From contig NZ_LZGW01000045.1 in NCBI RefSeq assembly GCF_001690275.1, positions 248,001-312,000 on the forward strand: DNA of 64,000 nucleotides. The letters run 5' to 3'. This document shows positions 55,458 through 64,000 of the stretch, one piece after another. Position numbers and translations under genes: made by a program. The DNA comes from Gilliamella sp. WF3-4. GTDB taxonomy: Bacteria > Pseudomonadota > Gammaproteobacteria > Enterobacterales > Orbaceae. Within the stretch, counting starts at the first letter, position 1. Each line of letters opens with the position of its first letter. The notes under the pieces are model-generated. The model was not told where the DNA came from. It ran no database searches and saw only the letters and a program-made list of their open reading frames with translations.

Positions 55458-58112
55458 ATGACTAAAACACATTTGTGTTACCCTATCTCTCCTCTTAATT
55501 TTAGCGATGACCAAATAAATATCAGCTATCTAAAACAGCAACTTGAAGCTTTTCAACAATGGTCTATGGTTCAATTTGAGCAACAAGTTGATATTGATAT
55601 ATTAGTCTATTTACGTAGTCAATTTATTGATCGTTTGCTTGAGCGCCTATGGTGTTTTTATCAAATTCCTAAACATGTATCTTCTTTTTTTAAACGTAAT
55701 CGTATTGCTTTAATCGCTGTTGGTGGTTATGGTCGCGCTGAATTACATCCTTTATCGGATATTGATATTTTGATTTTAAGTGATTATCCGTTGGCAAAAG
55801 AGATTGAAAAACAGATTAGTGATTTAGTTCGTTTGTTATGGGATTTACATTTAGATATAGGACATAGTGTTAGGACATTAAGAATTTGTTTACAAGAAGC
55901 AAAAAACGACATTACCATAATGACCAATTTGATTGAATCAAGGCTTATTTCGGGCAATCAATTATTGTTAGATGAGCTACACAAACAAATTTTTAGCGAT
56001 AAAATTTGGCCTTCTCGAGCTTTTTATAAGGCTAAAATCCAAGAGCAACAAGAACGTCATAAACAGTATCATAGCACCTCTTATAATCTTGAGCCTGATT
56101 TAAAAAATAGCCCTGGCGGTTTGCGAGATATGCAAACTATTCAATGGATAGCAATTCGTCATTTTGGTGGTGAATTTTTACAAAAAATGGCTGATTTCAA
56201 ATATTTAACCCATGAAGATATTGCAGACTTTAAAACTTGTCGTAAGTTTTTATGGCGAATACGTTTTGCGCTTCATTGCGTCATTTCACGTTATGATAAT
56301 CGTCTGTTATTTGATCGCCAGCTTAGTATTGCCAACATGCTAGGTTACAAAGGTGAGGGCAATACGCCAGTAGAAAAAATGATGCATGACTATTACCGAG
56401 TTGCACACAATATTACAGAACTTAATCAGATGTTATTACAACTGTTTTATGAATCTATACTTGAGCATCCCCCCAAAAATAAACCTTATAATATTGATGA
56501 ACATTTCCAAATTAGAGAAAACTTAATTGATATAAAAAATGATAATCTCTTTAAAACAGATCCTGTTATGATTATGCAGCTTTTTTATACGATATTGCTT
56601 AATCCACAAATCACGGGGCTTTATTCAAATACCATTAGGCAGTTACGTTCGGCAAGAAGAAAATTAAGTACTTTGCTATGCGAAGATCCCAAATCTCGAC
56701 AAATATTTATGATGATTATCAAACATCCCGATGCAATAAAAAAAGCTATTTTACCCATGCATCAATATGGCATATTGGCCGCCTATATTCCAGATTGGAA
56801 GCACATTGCTGGAATGATGCAGTTTGATCTTTTTCATACTTATACGGTTGATGAGCATACGATTCGGTTACTAATTGAATTGGATAACTTAAAAACAGAT
56901 AGTGGTAAGCGAAAGCACCCTAATAGTTCAACTGTGTTTACTAAATTATCTAAACCGGAACTACTGATTATTAGTGGTTTATTTCATGATATCGGTAAAG
57001 GCCGACATGGCGATCACTCTGAAATAGGTGCACAGCTTGTTGAAAAATTTTGCCAGTTGCACGAACTTGAAACCAAAGACATTGATTTAATTTGCTGGTT
57101 AGTACGCTATCACCTACTGATGTCTGTTACCGCTCAAAGCCAAGATTTACAAGATCCAGCAGTAATTCGAGGATTTATTCAACAAGTAAAAAGCAAACGT
57201 CGCTTACAGTATTTGCTTTGTTTAACAGTAGCAGATGTTTGTGCAACCAATGAAACACTTTGGAATAGCTGGAAGCAAAGCCTAATACGCCAACTTTATT
57301 TTACTGCCATGCATTCCTTTGACTCGGGTATTCATCAAATTCCTGAACAACGCAGTATTGCACGCCAACATAAACAAGAAGCACTAGCAATATTGCTTGC
57401 GGAAAATTATGATCAACAGCAAATTAACGATTTTTGGCTGGATTATCGGGTAGATTATTTTTTACGTTATACAACAGAACAAATTGTAAGGCATGCTCAG
57501 CATCTATTACATCATGATTTATCTCAAACACTAGTGTTAATTAATCTCAATTCACATCATGGTGGTAGTGAGGTTTTTATTTATTCACCCGATAGACCTT
57601 ATCTATTTGCCACTGTCTGTAATACTTTAAGTATGCATAATTTAACAATTCATGATGCACTTATTATTACAAATAAAAAAGGATTTGCTCTTGATACGTT
57701 TATTGTATTAGAACCTAATGGCCAAACCATACAAAAAGATCGTCATCAAGGGATTATAAACGCACTAAAAAAAGCACTACAACAACCAGTTTATCAAGAG
57801 GCGAAAATAAAACCCCCAAAGAAAAGATTGCAATCTTTTTCTGTACCTACACAAGTTAATTTCTTATCTGCCTTTAATGAAAGACAAACTTATATGGAAC
57901 TTATTGCCTTAGATATGCCAGGATTACTTGCTTGTGTTGGTGAAATATTTGCTAATTTAGATTTGTCATTAAGGAGTGCCAAAATTGCCACTATTGGTGA
58001 GCATATTGAAGATTTGTTTATCTTAACCGATAAACATAACAATGCGCTTGATGATAATACTTGTAACCAATTACGAGAATCAATAATAACCACTATTGAT
58101 TCAATGAATTAA
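55458..58112 (+). CDS. glnD: Bifunctional PII uridylyltransferase/uridylyl-removing enzyme
   Basis: 884 residues from the ATG at 55458; a TTG at 55428 is an alternative start. It senses glutamine and sets the uridylylation state of PII proteins. The nucleotidyltransferase signature VGGYGRAELHPLSDIDILIL, the linker SYNLEPDLKNSPGGLRDM, an HD hydrolase domain with LFHDIGKGRHGDHSEIGA, and two C-terminal ACT domains (DRPYLFATVCNTLS and LIALDMPGLLACVGEIF) follow in the usual order. E. coli GlnD has 890 residues. Confidence 0.97.
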   Translation: MTKTHLCYPISPLNFSDDQINISYLKQQLEAFQQWSMVQFEQQVDIDILVYLRSQFIDRLLERLWCFYQIPKHVSSFFKRNRIALIAVGGYGRAELHPLSDIDILILSDYPLAKEIEKQISDLVRLLWDLHLDIGHSVRTLRICLQEAKNDITIMTNLIESRLISGNQLLLDELHKQIFSDKIWPSRAFYKAKIQEQQERHKQYHSTSYNLEPDLKNSPGGLRDMQTIQWIAIRHFGGEFLQKMADFKYLTHEDIADFKTCRKFLWRIRFALHCVISRYDNRLLFDRQLSIANMLGYKGEGNTPVEKMMHDYYRVAHNITELNQMLLQLFYESILEHPPKNKPYNIDEHFQIRENLIDIKNDNLFKTDPVMIMQLFYTILLNPQITGLYSNTIRQLRSARRKLSTLLCEDPKSRQIFMMIIKHPDAIKKAILPMHQYGILAAYIPDWKHIAGMMQFDLFHTYTVDEHTIRLLIELDNLKTDSGKRKHPNSSTVFTKLSKPELLIISGLFHDIGKGRHGDHSEIGAQLVEKFCQLHELETKDIDLICWLVRYHLLMSVTAQSQDLQDPAVIRGFIQQVKSKRRLQYLLCLTVADVCATNETLWNSWKQSLIRQLYFTAMHSFDSGIHQIPEQRSIARQHKQEALAILLAENYDQQQINDFWLDYRVDYFLRYTTEQIVRHAQHLLHHDLSQTLVLINLNSHHGGSEVFIYSPDRPYLFATVCNTLSMHNLTIHDALIITNKKGFALDTFIVLEPNGQTIQKDRHQGIINALKKALQQPVYQEAKIKPPKKRLQSFSVPTQVNFLSAFNERQTYMELIALDMPGLLACVGEIFANLDLSLRSAKIATIGEHIEDLFILTDKHNNALDDNTCNQLRESIITTIDSMN

Positions 58113-58132
58113 TCAGCTTAAAGATATCGCTT

Positions 58133-59056
58133 ATGCAATTTTTTATTATTTTATTTCCTATTTTTTGTATTTTTATAGTTGGGTTCATCGCTCAAAAAGC
58201 ACTAAAACTTGATGTAGCCAACCTTTCAAAAATGTCACTTTATGTGCTTTCCCCCTTTTTGGCATTTAAAACGTTTTATACCCATACGTTAACTACCGAT
58301 TATCTATTTTATATTGGTTATATTTTTGGCTTGTGTTTTTTATTAGTCATTATCATCTCAATTTGGTCGCTGTTCATGAAATATTCAGTTAAAGAGCGTT
58401 GCGCTATGATTTTAAGTGCATGCTTTATGAATAATGGCAACTACGGTACACCTGTACTTTTGGTTTTTTTTGGTTCGGTGGGATTTGATCTTGGTGTAAT
58501 TATGATGGTGTTACAACAATTTGTAATGAGCACAGTCGGTATTTATTACGCTGCAAAGGGCAGTGCTCATAATGATATTGTTAGTCAAAAAGATGTTATT
58601 AATAAAGTTATTCGCATGCCAGTTGCTTATGGGGCATTGTTAGGTATTATTTTTCAGTTGTGCCATATTCCTTTATCTAAATCAATAATGACATCCATTG
58701 CTATGATTGGTGATTCTTCAATTGTTGTGATTATGATTATTTTGGGAATGCAACTAGCCAAAATAAAGATCAAACAACTTGATTACCCAAAATTGTTGTT
58801 TTCATTGCTAACCCGCATGGTTATTTCACCTTTGGTTGCATGTGGTATAGTTTATTTTATGCCTATTTTACCAATTTATAAGCAAGTATTAATTGTATTA
58901 GCTGCAATGCCAAGTGCTGCCAATACCACATTAATGTCTGTACAATTTGATACTCGCCCAGAACTGGTATCAAGCGCAACCTTAGTTAGCACATTATTAA
59001 GCTTAATCACTTTACCTATTGTACTAACACTGGTTGGCGCGCCAATACCTTTTTAA
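58133..59056 (+). CDS. AEC (auxin efflux carrier) family transporter
   Basis: 307 residues with about ten membrane helices. The N-terminal PIFCIFIVGFIAQKALKLD, the central NNGNYGTPVLLVFFGSVGFDLGVIMMVLQQFVM and the second-half LAAMPSAANTTLMSVQFD are AEC-family motifs. Bacterial members move malate, malonate or other organic acids, some in exchange. The gene starts 20 bases after glnD and may be cotranscribed. No substrate can be assigned. Confidence 0.85.
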   Translation: MQFFIILFPIFCIFIVGFIAQKALKLDVANLSKMSLYVLSPFLAFKTFYTHTLTTDYLFYIGYIFGLCFLLVIIISIWSLFMKYSVKERCAMILSACFMNNGNYGTPVLLVFFGSVGFDLGVIMMVLQQFVMSTVGIYYAAKGSAHNDIVSQKDVINKVIRMPVAYGALLGIIFQLCHIPLSKSIMTSIAMIGDSSIVVIMIILGMQLAKIKIKQLDYPKLLFSLLTRMVISPLVACGIVYFMPILPIYKQVLIVLAAMPSAANTTLMSVQFDTRPELVSSATLVSTLLSLITLPIVLTLVGAPIPF

Positions 59057-59195
59057 GCGCCGTTACCAATCTTTACCAAGCAAACTTAGTAAATCCAGCC
59101 TTTAAATAGTTTAAAAAAGCCTAAACGCGGTTTTAGACTAGTTAAAAGCATTATCAACAACCTACTTATTGTTTAATCAATAGAATAGCGGGCAA

Positions 59196-59864
59196 TTATT
59201 CCTTACCTGTCCACTCTTTTTCGAATTGTTCGATAAACTGAACTAAAAATTGATGCCTTGGCTCAGCTAATTTTTTAGCTGTTTGGGTATTCATCATATC
59301 TTTAAGCAACAAAAGTTTTTCATAAAAGTGATTAATAACTGTATTAGGTCTTTTATAATTATCTTCATCCAACGCCATTCGGGGGGAAATATTTGGATCG
59401 TACATAATATTATGCTTATTACCACCATAATAAAAAGTGCGTCCAATGCCAATTGCACCCAATGCGTCTAAGCGATCGGCATCTTGTACAATTTGCCCTT
59501 CTAATGATAATTCTTTTTTTTGATTAAGATTTTTTCGATATGACATATTTTCAATAATGTCAAAGATCATTTTCATTTCGTTATCGGTTAACGCCTGTAA
59601 TATTAAATAATCACGCAACTCAATTACAGCTTGATTTACATCAGCAACGACTTTTTCATCAATCACGTCATGCAAATAAGCACTCACAATCACAATAAAC
59701 GCATTCGCTTTTGGTTCATGCTGTAAAATCTGCTCGGCCAATCTCACTACTCGCTCAATATGCGCCATATCATGCCCCGAAAAGTCATTAGCTAATTTTT
59801 GTTTAACAAAAGCTTGTATGGCTTGAATCACGCCCTGTTTATATTTATTTGTTTTATTATTCAT
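59196..59864 (-). CDS. HD-domain phosphohydrolase (YedJ-like)
   Basis: 222 residues. The metal-binding HD pattern is complete: H in SGHDMAHIERVVRLA (about 30-44), HD in SAYLHDVIDE (about 66-75) and the terminal D in IVQDADRLDALGAIGIGRTF (about 127-146). The C-terminal part with YEKLLLLKDMMNTQTAKKLAEPRHQFL matches the YedJ-type family, which probably hydrolyses nucleotides; the substrate is unknown. It is convergent with the AEC gene and lies 17 bases downstream of the start side of the next leftward gene cluster. Confidence 0.85.
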   Translation of the reverse strand: MNNKTNKYKQGVIQAIQAFVKQKLANDFSGHDMAHIERVVRLAEQILQHEPKANAFIVIVSAYLHDVIDEKVVADVNQAVIELRDYLILQALTDNEMKMIFDIIENMSYRKNLNQKKELSLEGQIVQDADRLDALGAIGIGRTFYYGGNKHNIMYDPNISPRMALDEDNYKRPNTVINHFYEKLLLLKDMMNTQTAKKLAEPRHQFLVQFIEQFEKEWTGKE

Positions 59865-59881
59865 AATATTATAGGGACATT

Positions 59882-61402
59882 TTAATTTACACAGATCGTA
59901 CCATAACTCGTGTCACCCCAAGTACTAACCATTCCCATATTAGAGTATACTTGAAGATTTATAAGGGGTTCGTAAGGAGGTTTATATGTATTTTGCGTCC
60001 AATAAGCCCGACGATCTGCGAAATTACTACCAGGGTAGCCATAGTTAATATTAACAGAGTCATAAGTTTCTCCCCATTCTGAAAATAGCCCTCCACCAAT
60101 ACGGCGTTGGTAGTTATTACCTTGACCCGCTAAGCCTTGATTCCAATAAAAAGAATTAGCATTAGTTAGTTGTACAACTGTAGGTATTTGATAGCCTAAC
60201 TGATTACAGTATTGTTCAGCCTGAGCATAACTATGACTAATACCATTATCATTCTTTCTTACGATAAACCATTTTTTAATGGTAAAACTATATACTTTAT
60301 TCGTTTTGGCTTTATCGGAATATAAGATAAAGGTCGTCGGTACTGCGGTTGCTGCCTCGGCAGCGCTAGCCCCCTCTTTGGGTCCAACTAACCGAATATT
60401 GGCAATGCTGCCATTGCCTGTTATATTTAAATCAATGCCCGATGTAGCCGGTGACTTATCAAACGTCATCTCACTGCCTAAGCTATCAACCATATCCATG
60501 GTAAAAAATAGCCCATATGCCCCCATGGTTGGAAAGTTTGATGCTGGATTATTTAAATCTTGACGTTTAAAGCCTTTTGCATCGTCCCATTCACTCGGTG
60601 GCCCTGAATAATTCGACCCACCCCAATTATTTTTGCGACTATTACTTAAAAATAAGTTGGGCTTGGCAGAATAAGTACAAGCGCCTTTAGGCGGATTTAG
60701 ATAATAAGTGGCGCTATTAGCCCCTATCGGAGTTGAATTTGGTTCGCCATAAGCCGTTGATAAGATACTATAATCACTTTGCATTGTTATACTATAGGGC
60801 GCATTGCAATCCTGAAAGGTATCATCTAATCCTATTTCAGTACCATTGGCATCTCGACCAGTAATGGTTAAATTCCCTGTTGCGGTAATATCACCATCGC
60901 CATCTTTATCCGCCCAAAAGCCATTATTATTCAGCAAATCGGTCATTGAAATAGCACTTTGACCCGATGGAATAAGCGTTTTAATATCACTAAGTTTTAT
61001 ACCATCACGTGGCAATGATATCGGATTAGCTATAGATGAGGGATTGTTTTTTGGGGTTAGCACTTTACCATCAGGTAGCTCGATATTTAAAAATCTATCC
61101 GTATCCCACGATTGAGTTTGCCCACCATCAAATGTTAAATAAGGCGCCGAACCTTGTATTGCTTTTGCAGTTTTTGCAGGTTCAACATTAGGTAACACAG
61201 CAAATAAAGGATAACTAACCCCCATTAAACAACAAAAAGGCAAAATTAATTTAAAGGTGATTAGGTTATTTGTGAATTTTAAATATAAATCACAAAGCAA
61301 GCACGGTTTATCCTCATAAAAAAACGGAAAACGACAGGTTAACTGTCTAGCAGGTTTTATTTTATTCTTTTTTATTAGCGTCAGTTGCTTTTTTGATTTC
61401 AT
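59882..61402 (-). CDS. Exported protein of unknown family with lectin-like C-terminus (long form, copy 4)
   Basis: 506 residues, unnamed. A long basic N-terminus (about 1-46) precedes the hydrophobic signal core (about 47-68, ending LFA), an extended signal region. Next come AKAIQGSAPYL, DKDGDGD (165-171), a cysteine pair C199/C242 and NFPTMGAYGLFF. FTIKKWF (373-379) leads into the C-terminal domain AEQYCNQLGYQIPTVVQLTNAN, RRIGGGLFSEWG (433-444), YWTQNTY and a final TICVN. The order of motifs is that of the short forms at 47631-50750. The C-terminal domain closely resembles invasin/intimin C-type-lectin-like tips. AAAGGAA precedes the ATG. Confidence 0.72.
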   Translation of the reverse strand: MKSKKQLTLIKKNKIKPARQLTCRFPFFYEDKPCLLCDLYLKFTNNLITFKLILPFCCLMGVSYPLFAVLPNVEPAKTAKAIQGSAPYLTFDGGQTQSWDTDRFLNIELPDGKVLTPKNNPSSIANPISLPRDGIKLSDIKTLIPSGQSAISMTDLLNNNGFWADKDGDGDITATGNLTITGRDANGTEIGLDDTFQDCNAPYSITMQSDYSILSTAYGEPNSTPIGANSATYYLNPPKGACTYSAKPNLFLSNSRKNNWGGSNYSGPPSEWDDAKGFKRQDLNNPASNFPTMGAYGLFFTMDMVDSLGSEMTFDKSPATSGIDLNITGNGSIANIRLVGPKEGASAAEAATAVPTTFILYSDKAKTNKVYSFTIKKWFIVRKNDNGISHSYAQAEQYCNQLGYQIPTVVQLTNANSFYWNQGLAGQGNNYQRRIGGGLFSEWGETYDSVNINYGYPGSNFADRRAYWTQNTYKPPYEPLINLQVYSNMGMVSTWGDTSYGTICVN

Positions 61403-61510
61403 GTTACTATTCCTTTAAATCCACATAAATACAAAACACTAGTGCAATTATTTTTGTAAAAGGGTACCTCGCTATTGCTGGTTTATTTAATTGTTCATAA
61501 CTGTATATCA

Positions 61511-63019
61511 CTAATTTACACAAACTGTTCTTCCATACGTTCTAACACCAGTGGATCCATCCTTAGCATATACCACAAGGTTATAGAGTCGTTCGGCTTG
61601 ATACGTATTTTGAGTCCAATAAACAGCATAGTTTTCCATATTGCTGCCAGGATATTGGTAATCATGCATATCCCCCCACTCAGCTAAAAGCCCACCACCA
61701 ATACGACGTTGGTAGTTGTTACCTTGACCCGCTAAGCCTTGATTCCAATATCGGGAATTAGCATTAGTCAGTTGGTTAACGATAGGTACTTGATACCCTA
61801 ACTGCTCGCAATATTGTTTAGCGTCAGCATACTGACTTACACCTGCATAATCTTTCCTTGCGATAAACCATTTTTGAATCGTAAAGCTGTATACTTTATT
61901 GGTTTTGGCGCTATCAGAATATAATATAAAAGTAGTGGGTACGGCTGTTGCAGCCTCGGTTGCATTATCACCATCTTTAGGACCGACTAATCGAATCTTA
62001 GCTATACTGCCATTGCCCGTTATATTTAAGTCAATACCAGAAGTAGACGGCGACTTATCAAACGCCATTTCACTACCTAAACTATCAACCATATCCATCT
62101 CAAAAAGTAACCCATTCATTCCAGTTGTAGGGAAGTTTGATGCTGGGTTATTCAGATCTTGACGTTTAAAGCCTTTGGCATCATCCCATTGGCTTGGTGG
62201 CCCTGAATAATTCGACCCACCCCAATTACCTTTATGACTATTACTCAGATAAAGGTTAGGTTTTACAGAATAAGTACAAGCACCTTTAGGCGGATTTAGA
62301 TAATAAGTGGCGCGATTAGCCCCTATCCGAGTCGACTTTGGTTCGCCATAAGCCGTTGATAAGATACTATAATCACTTTGCATTGTTATACTATAGGGCG
62401 CATAGCAATCCTGAAAGGTATCATCTAATCCCATTTCAGTACCATTGGCATCTCGACCTGTAATGGTTAAATTCCCCGTTGCGGTAATATCACCATCGCC
62501 ATCTTTATCCGCCCAAAAACCATTATTATTCAGCAAATCGGTCATTGAAATAGCGTTTTGACCCGATGGAATAAGCGTTTTAATATCACTAAGTTTTATA
62601 CCATCACGTGGCAATGATATCGGATTAGCTATAGATGAGGGATTGTTTTTTGGGGTTAGCACTTTACCATCAGGTAGCTCGATATTTAAAAATCTATCCG
62701 TATCCCACGATTGAGTTTGTCCACCATCAAATGTTAAATAAGGCGCTGAGCCCTGAATGATGTTTGCCGTTGTCACAGGCTCAACTTGGGGCAAATCAGC
62801 CAACAAAGGAATGCTAACCCCCATTAAACAACAAAAAGGCAAAATTAATTTAAAGATGATTAGGTTATTTGTGAGTTTTAAATACAAATTATTACACCAA
62901 TATATGCTAACCTCATAAAAATGGGAAAGATACCTTGATGCCCATTGTTTAAATAACGAATTTTTGTTTTTTTTATTACATTTTTTCTTATTTTTTATTG
63001 TGATATTATCCTGTTCCAT
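61511..63019 (-). CDS. Exported protein of unknown family with lectin-like C-terminus (long form, copy 5)
   Basis: 502 residues. From GSAPYLTFDGGQTQSWD to ASNFPT it is nearly identical to the neighbouring copy in protein and DNA. The first 75 residues are different in sequence but again basic, then hydrophobic (signal core about 52-73). The C-terminal lectin-like domain (CEQLGYQVPIVNQLTNAN, RRIGGGLLAEWG, YWTQNTY, TVCVN) shows moderate divergence, with several changes clustered in the last 60 residues. A conserved core with variable ends suggests recombination between copies or selection on the tip. The ribosome site is weak (AAGAAT). Confidence 0.72.
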   Translation of the reverse strand: MEQDNITIKNKKKCNKKNKNSLFKQWASRYLSHFYEVSIYWCNNLYLKLTNNLIIFKLILPFCCLMGVSIPLLADLPQVEPVTTANIIQGSAPYLTFDGGQTQSWDTDRFLNIELPDGKVLTPKNNPSSIANPISLPRDGIKLSDIKTLIPSGQNAISMTDLLNNNGFWADKDGDGDITATGNLTITGRDANGTEMGLDDTFQDCYAPYSITMQSDYSILSTAYGEPKSTRIGANRATYYLNPPKGACTYSVKPNLYLSNSHKGNWGGSNYSGPPSQWDDAKGFKRQDLNNPASNFPTTGMNGLLFEMDMVDSLGSEMAFDKSPSTSGIDLNITGNGSIAKIRLVGPKDGDNATEAATAVPTTFILYSDSAKTNKVYSFTIQKWFIARKDYAGVSQYADAKQYCEQLGYQVPIVNQLTNANSRYWNQGLAGQGNNYQRRIGGGLLAEWGDMHDYQYPGSNMENYAVYWTQNTYQAERLYNLVVYAKDGSTGVRTYGRTVCVN

Positions 63020-63397
63020 ATTCTTATTATGTAATTCATCGTTAGATTAAAAGAGTTGTTTATTACCACAAATGGTTAATTATTTATCTACTTAGTGTAG
63101 CATATAACTTTATTTTTAGCACAATATTTCAACATATTGTATTGCTACAAAATATGAAAACAAATAACGAATTACTTCAAAAATGTATGTAATAACGTGA
63201 TAATAGAAAGTACAAACTGTTTTTATCGCAATATAATCTTTTTTATACAAAGCAAATGCGCCCTTTTAATAAGAAAAAATTTAATAATTAATGTTTTTTA
63301 TATATTTTTTTGTTTTCCGTGGATTGTTTTCAATAGATTGGAAAGGTAAAATCCGCAAATTTCAGGCATTATTAAAGCAAATTTTGGCGTTTACGTG
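63020..63397. other. Gene-free AT-rich gap
   Basis: 378 bases with no supported gene. It must contain the promoter of the leftward exported-protein gene. The last 60 bases may belong to the decayed gene that follows. Confidence 0.5.
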
Positions 63398-64000
63398 ATG
63401 AAAGTATTTGCACGCAAAGTTTTGCCATGGCAGTTCATTGAACTTTTTACTCGCTACCGCTAATATTTCGCTTTATTGTTAGGGTTATCTATCTTTTTTA
63501 TTGCATTGATTGTTTGTTGGCATTTATTAAAAGTCATTAATCTAAACAATCTAAAGCAAGCTTTTTATAATCTTTCCATTAATGTCATTTAATTTGCTTG
63601 TTTATCCGCTCTGGGTAGTTATTTAATGTTGATCTTTTATGAATGGTTAGCTACTCGTTATGCAGGGGGCAAATTGAAACCCTCAATTTTGATTCTTGGT
63701 TCAGCGATTGATAATGCGATAGGCTTGTCTGTGTTATCTGGAGGTGCAGTGCGTTGCCACCTTTATCTTAAGCAAGGTTTAAACACCGCCGATATAGCCT
63801 AGAATGTCGCTTTTTGTAACATTATCGTTAGGTTGTTCATTACTATTATTTGCAACAATTGCGACATTAATTTATACACAACACACAATGCTAGTGTTTC
63901 ATATGTCAAAAAATAGTGTATGGTTGACGGCGGGGACTGTATTTTGTCATTACGCTTTACTGCTTGCTTTTTTGTATTACCATTAATTACCCAAAGTTAG
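63398..64000 (+). pseudogene. Decayed MprF/UPF0104-type membrane protein (runs past window edge)
   Basis: One frame from the ATG at 63398 reads MKVFARKVLPWQFIEL, stop, hydrophobic runs, stop, YEWLATRYAGGKLKPSIL, IDNAIGLSVLSGGAVRCHLY and LKQGLNTADIA before a third in-frame stop at about 63800. The protein then continues in another frame as SLFVTLSLGCSLLLF. The pattern SGGAVRxRLY plus GL-x-x-DIA is typical of the flippase half of MprF (lysyl-phosphatidylglycerol synthase) and related UPF0104 proteins. Three stops and a frameshift show that it is not functional. Confidence 0.78.

Noticed and set aside
59882-63019. Tandem near-identical genes as an insertion sequence or composite transposon
   Set aside because: No transposase, terminal inverted repeats or target duplication. 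The repeated unit is the coding core of an exported protein family.
1-64000. tRNA genes, rRNA, CRISPR arrays, prophage or integrase genes
   Set aside because: I looked for T-loop sequences in the gaps, regularly spaced repeats and phage or recombinase proteins and saw none. A covariance-model scan would be needed to exclude small RNAs.

Overview
This window is chromosomal DNA from an AT-rich gammaproteobacterium. Gene content and gene pairs (degS-degQ-zapG, rlmD-relA, secM-secA-mutT, ratAB opposite smpB, lolA facing rarA, nrdAB) resemble Enterobacterales and Pasteurellales. The low GC, the sugar-acid and disaccharide loci and the operon decay point to Orbaceae, the Gilliamella-like insect-gut symbionts. 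The genus is an inference; no rRNA gene is present to settle it.

Layout. 1-8721: citrate fermentation. A CitAB/DpiBA-type two-component system (leftward) faces a 2HCT citrate carrier, a fumarylacetoacetate-hydrolase-family protein and citC-citD-citE-citF-citX. 8783-14439: metB and metJ around a clear MetJ operator, rpmE, degS, degQ, zapG and a DUF721/DciA-like gene. 14712-19581: a hexuronate locus with gntP, uxuR and uxuA. Between uxuR and uxuA lie wrecked pieces of uxuB, an MFS transporter and a second UxuR-like regulator. 19892-24872: DUF3597, pth, prs, then trmB-nfsA-phosphatase. 25652-28470: intact galE followed by dead galT, galK and galM. 28667-38865: coaD, rlmD, relA, folA, a glycosyltransferase, secM, secA, mutT and a DUF4177 protein. 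39029-41465: an EamA-like pair, zur, ratB and ratA, facing smpB. 41482-44916: a LacI regulator, a GH172 (DUF2961) enzyme and a LacY/CscB-type permease. 45245-47365: lolA and rarA. 47631-51441: two intact and one dead copy of an unfamiliar exported protein family. 51741-59864: nrdA, nrdB, glnD, an AEC transporter and an HD hydrolase. 59882-63019: two longer, nearly duplicate members of the same exported family. From 63398 to the edge: a dead MprF/UPF0104-type membrane protein.

How the parts work together. The cit locus imports citrate and splits it to acetate and oxaloacetate. No membrane oxaloacetate decarboxylase is encoded here, and the FAH-family gene is a plausible soluble replacement. 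GntP and UxuA are what remains nearby for hexuronate or gluconate-type acids. The Leloir pathway has been reduced to GalE alone. The GH172 operon suggests use of fructose-derived or related furanose disaccharides.

The least explained content is the exported family (four intact genes and one relic at two sites). Each member has a signal sequence, a DxDGD motif, a conserved cysteine pair, and a C-terminal domain with spaced cysteines and an EWG motif that looks like the C-type-lectin-like tip of invasin/intimin adhesins. No transposase, integrase, CRISPR array, rRNA or tRNA was recognised.
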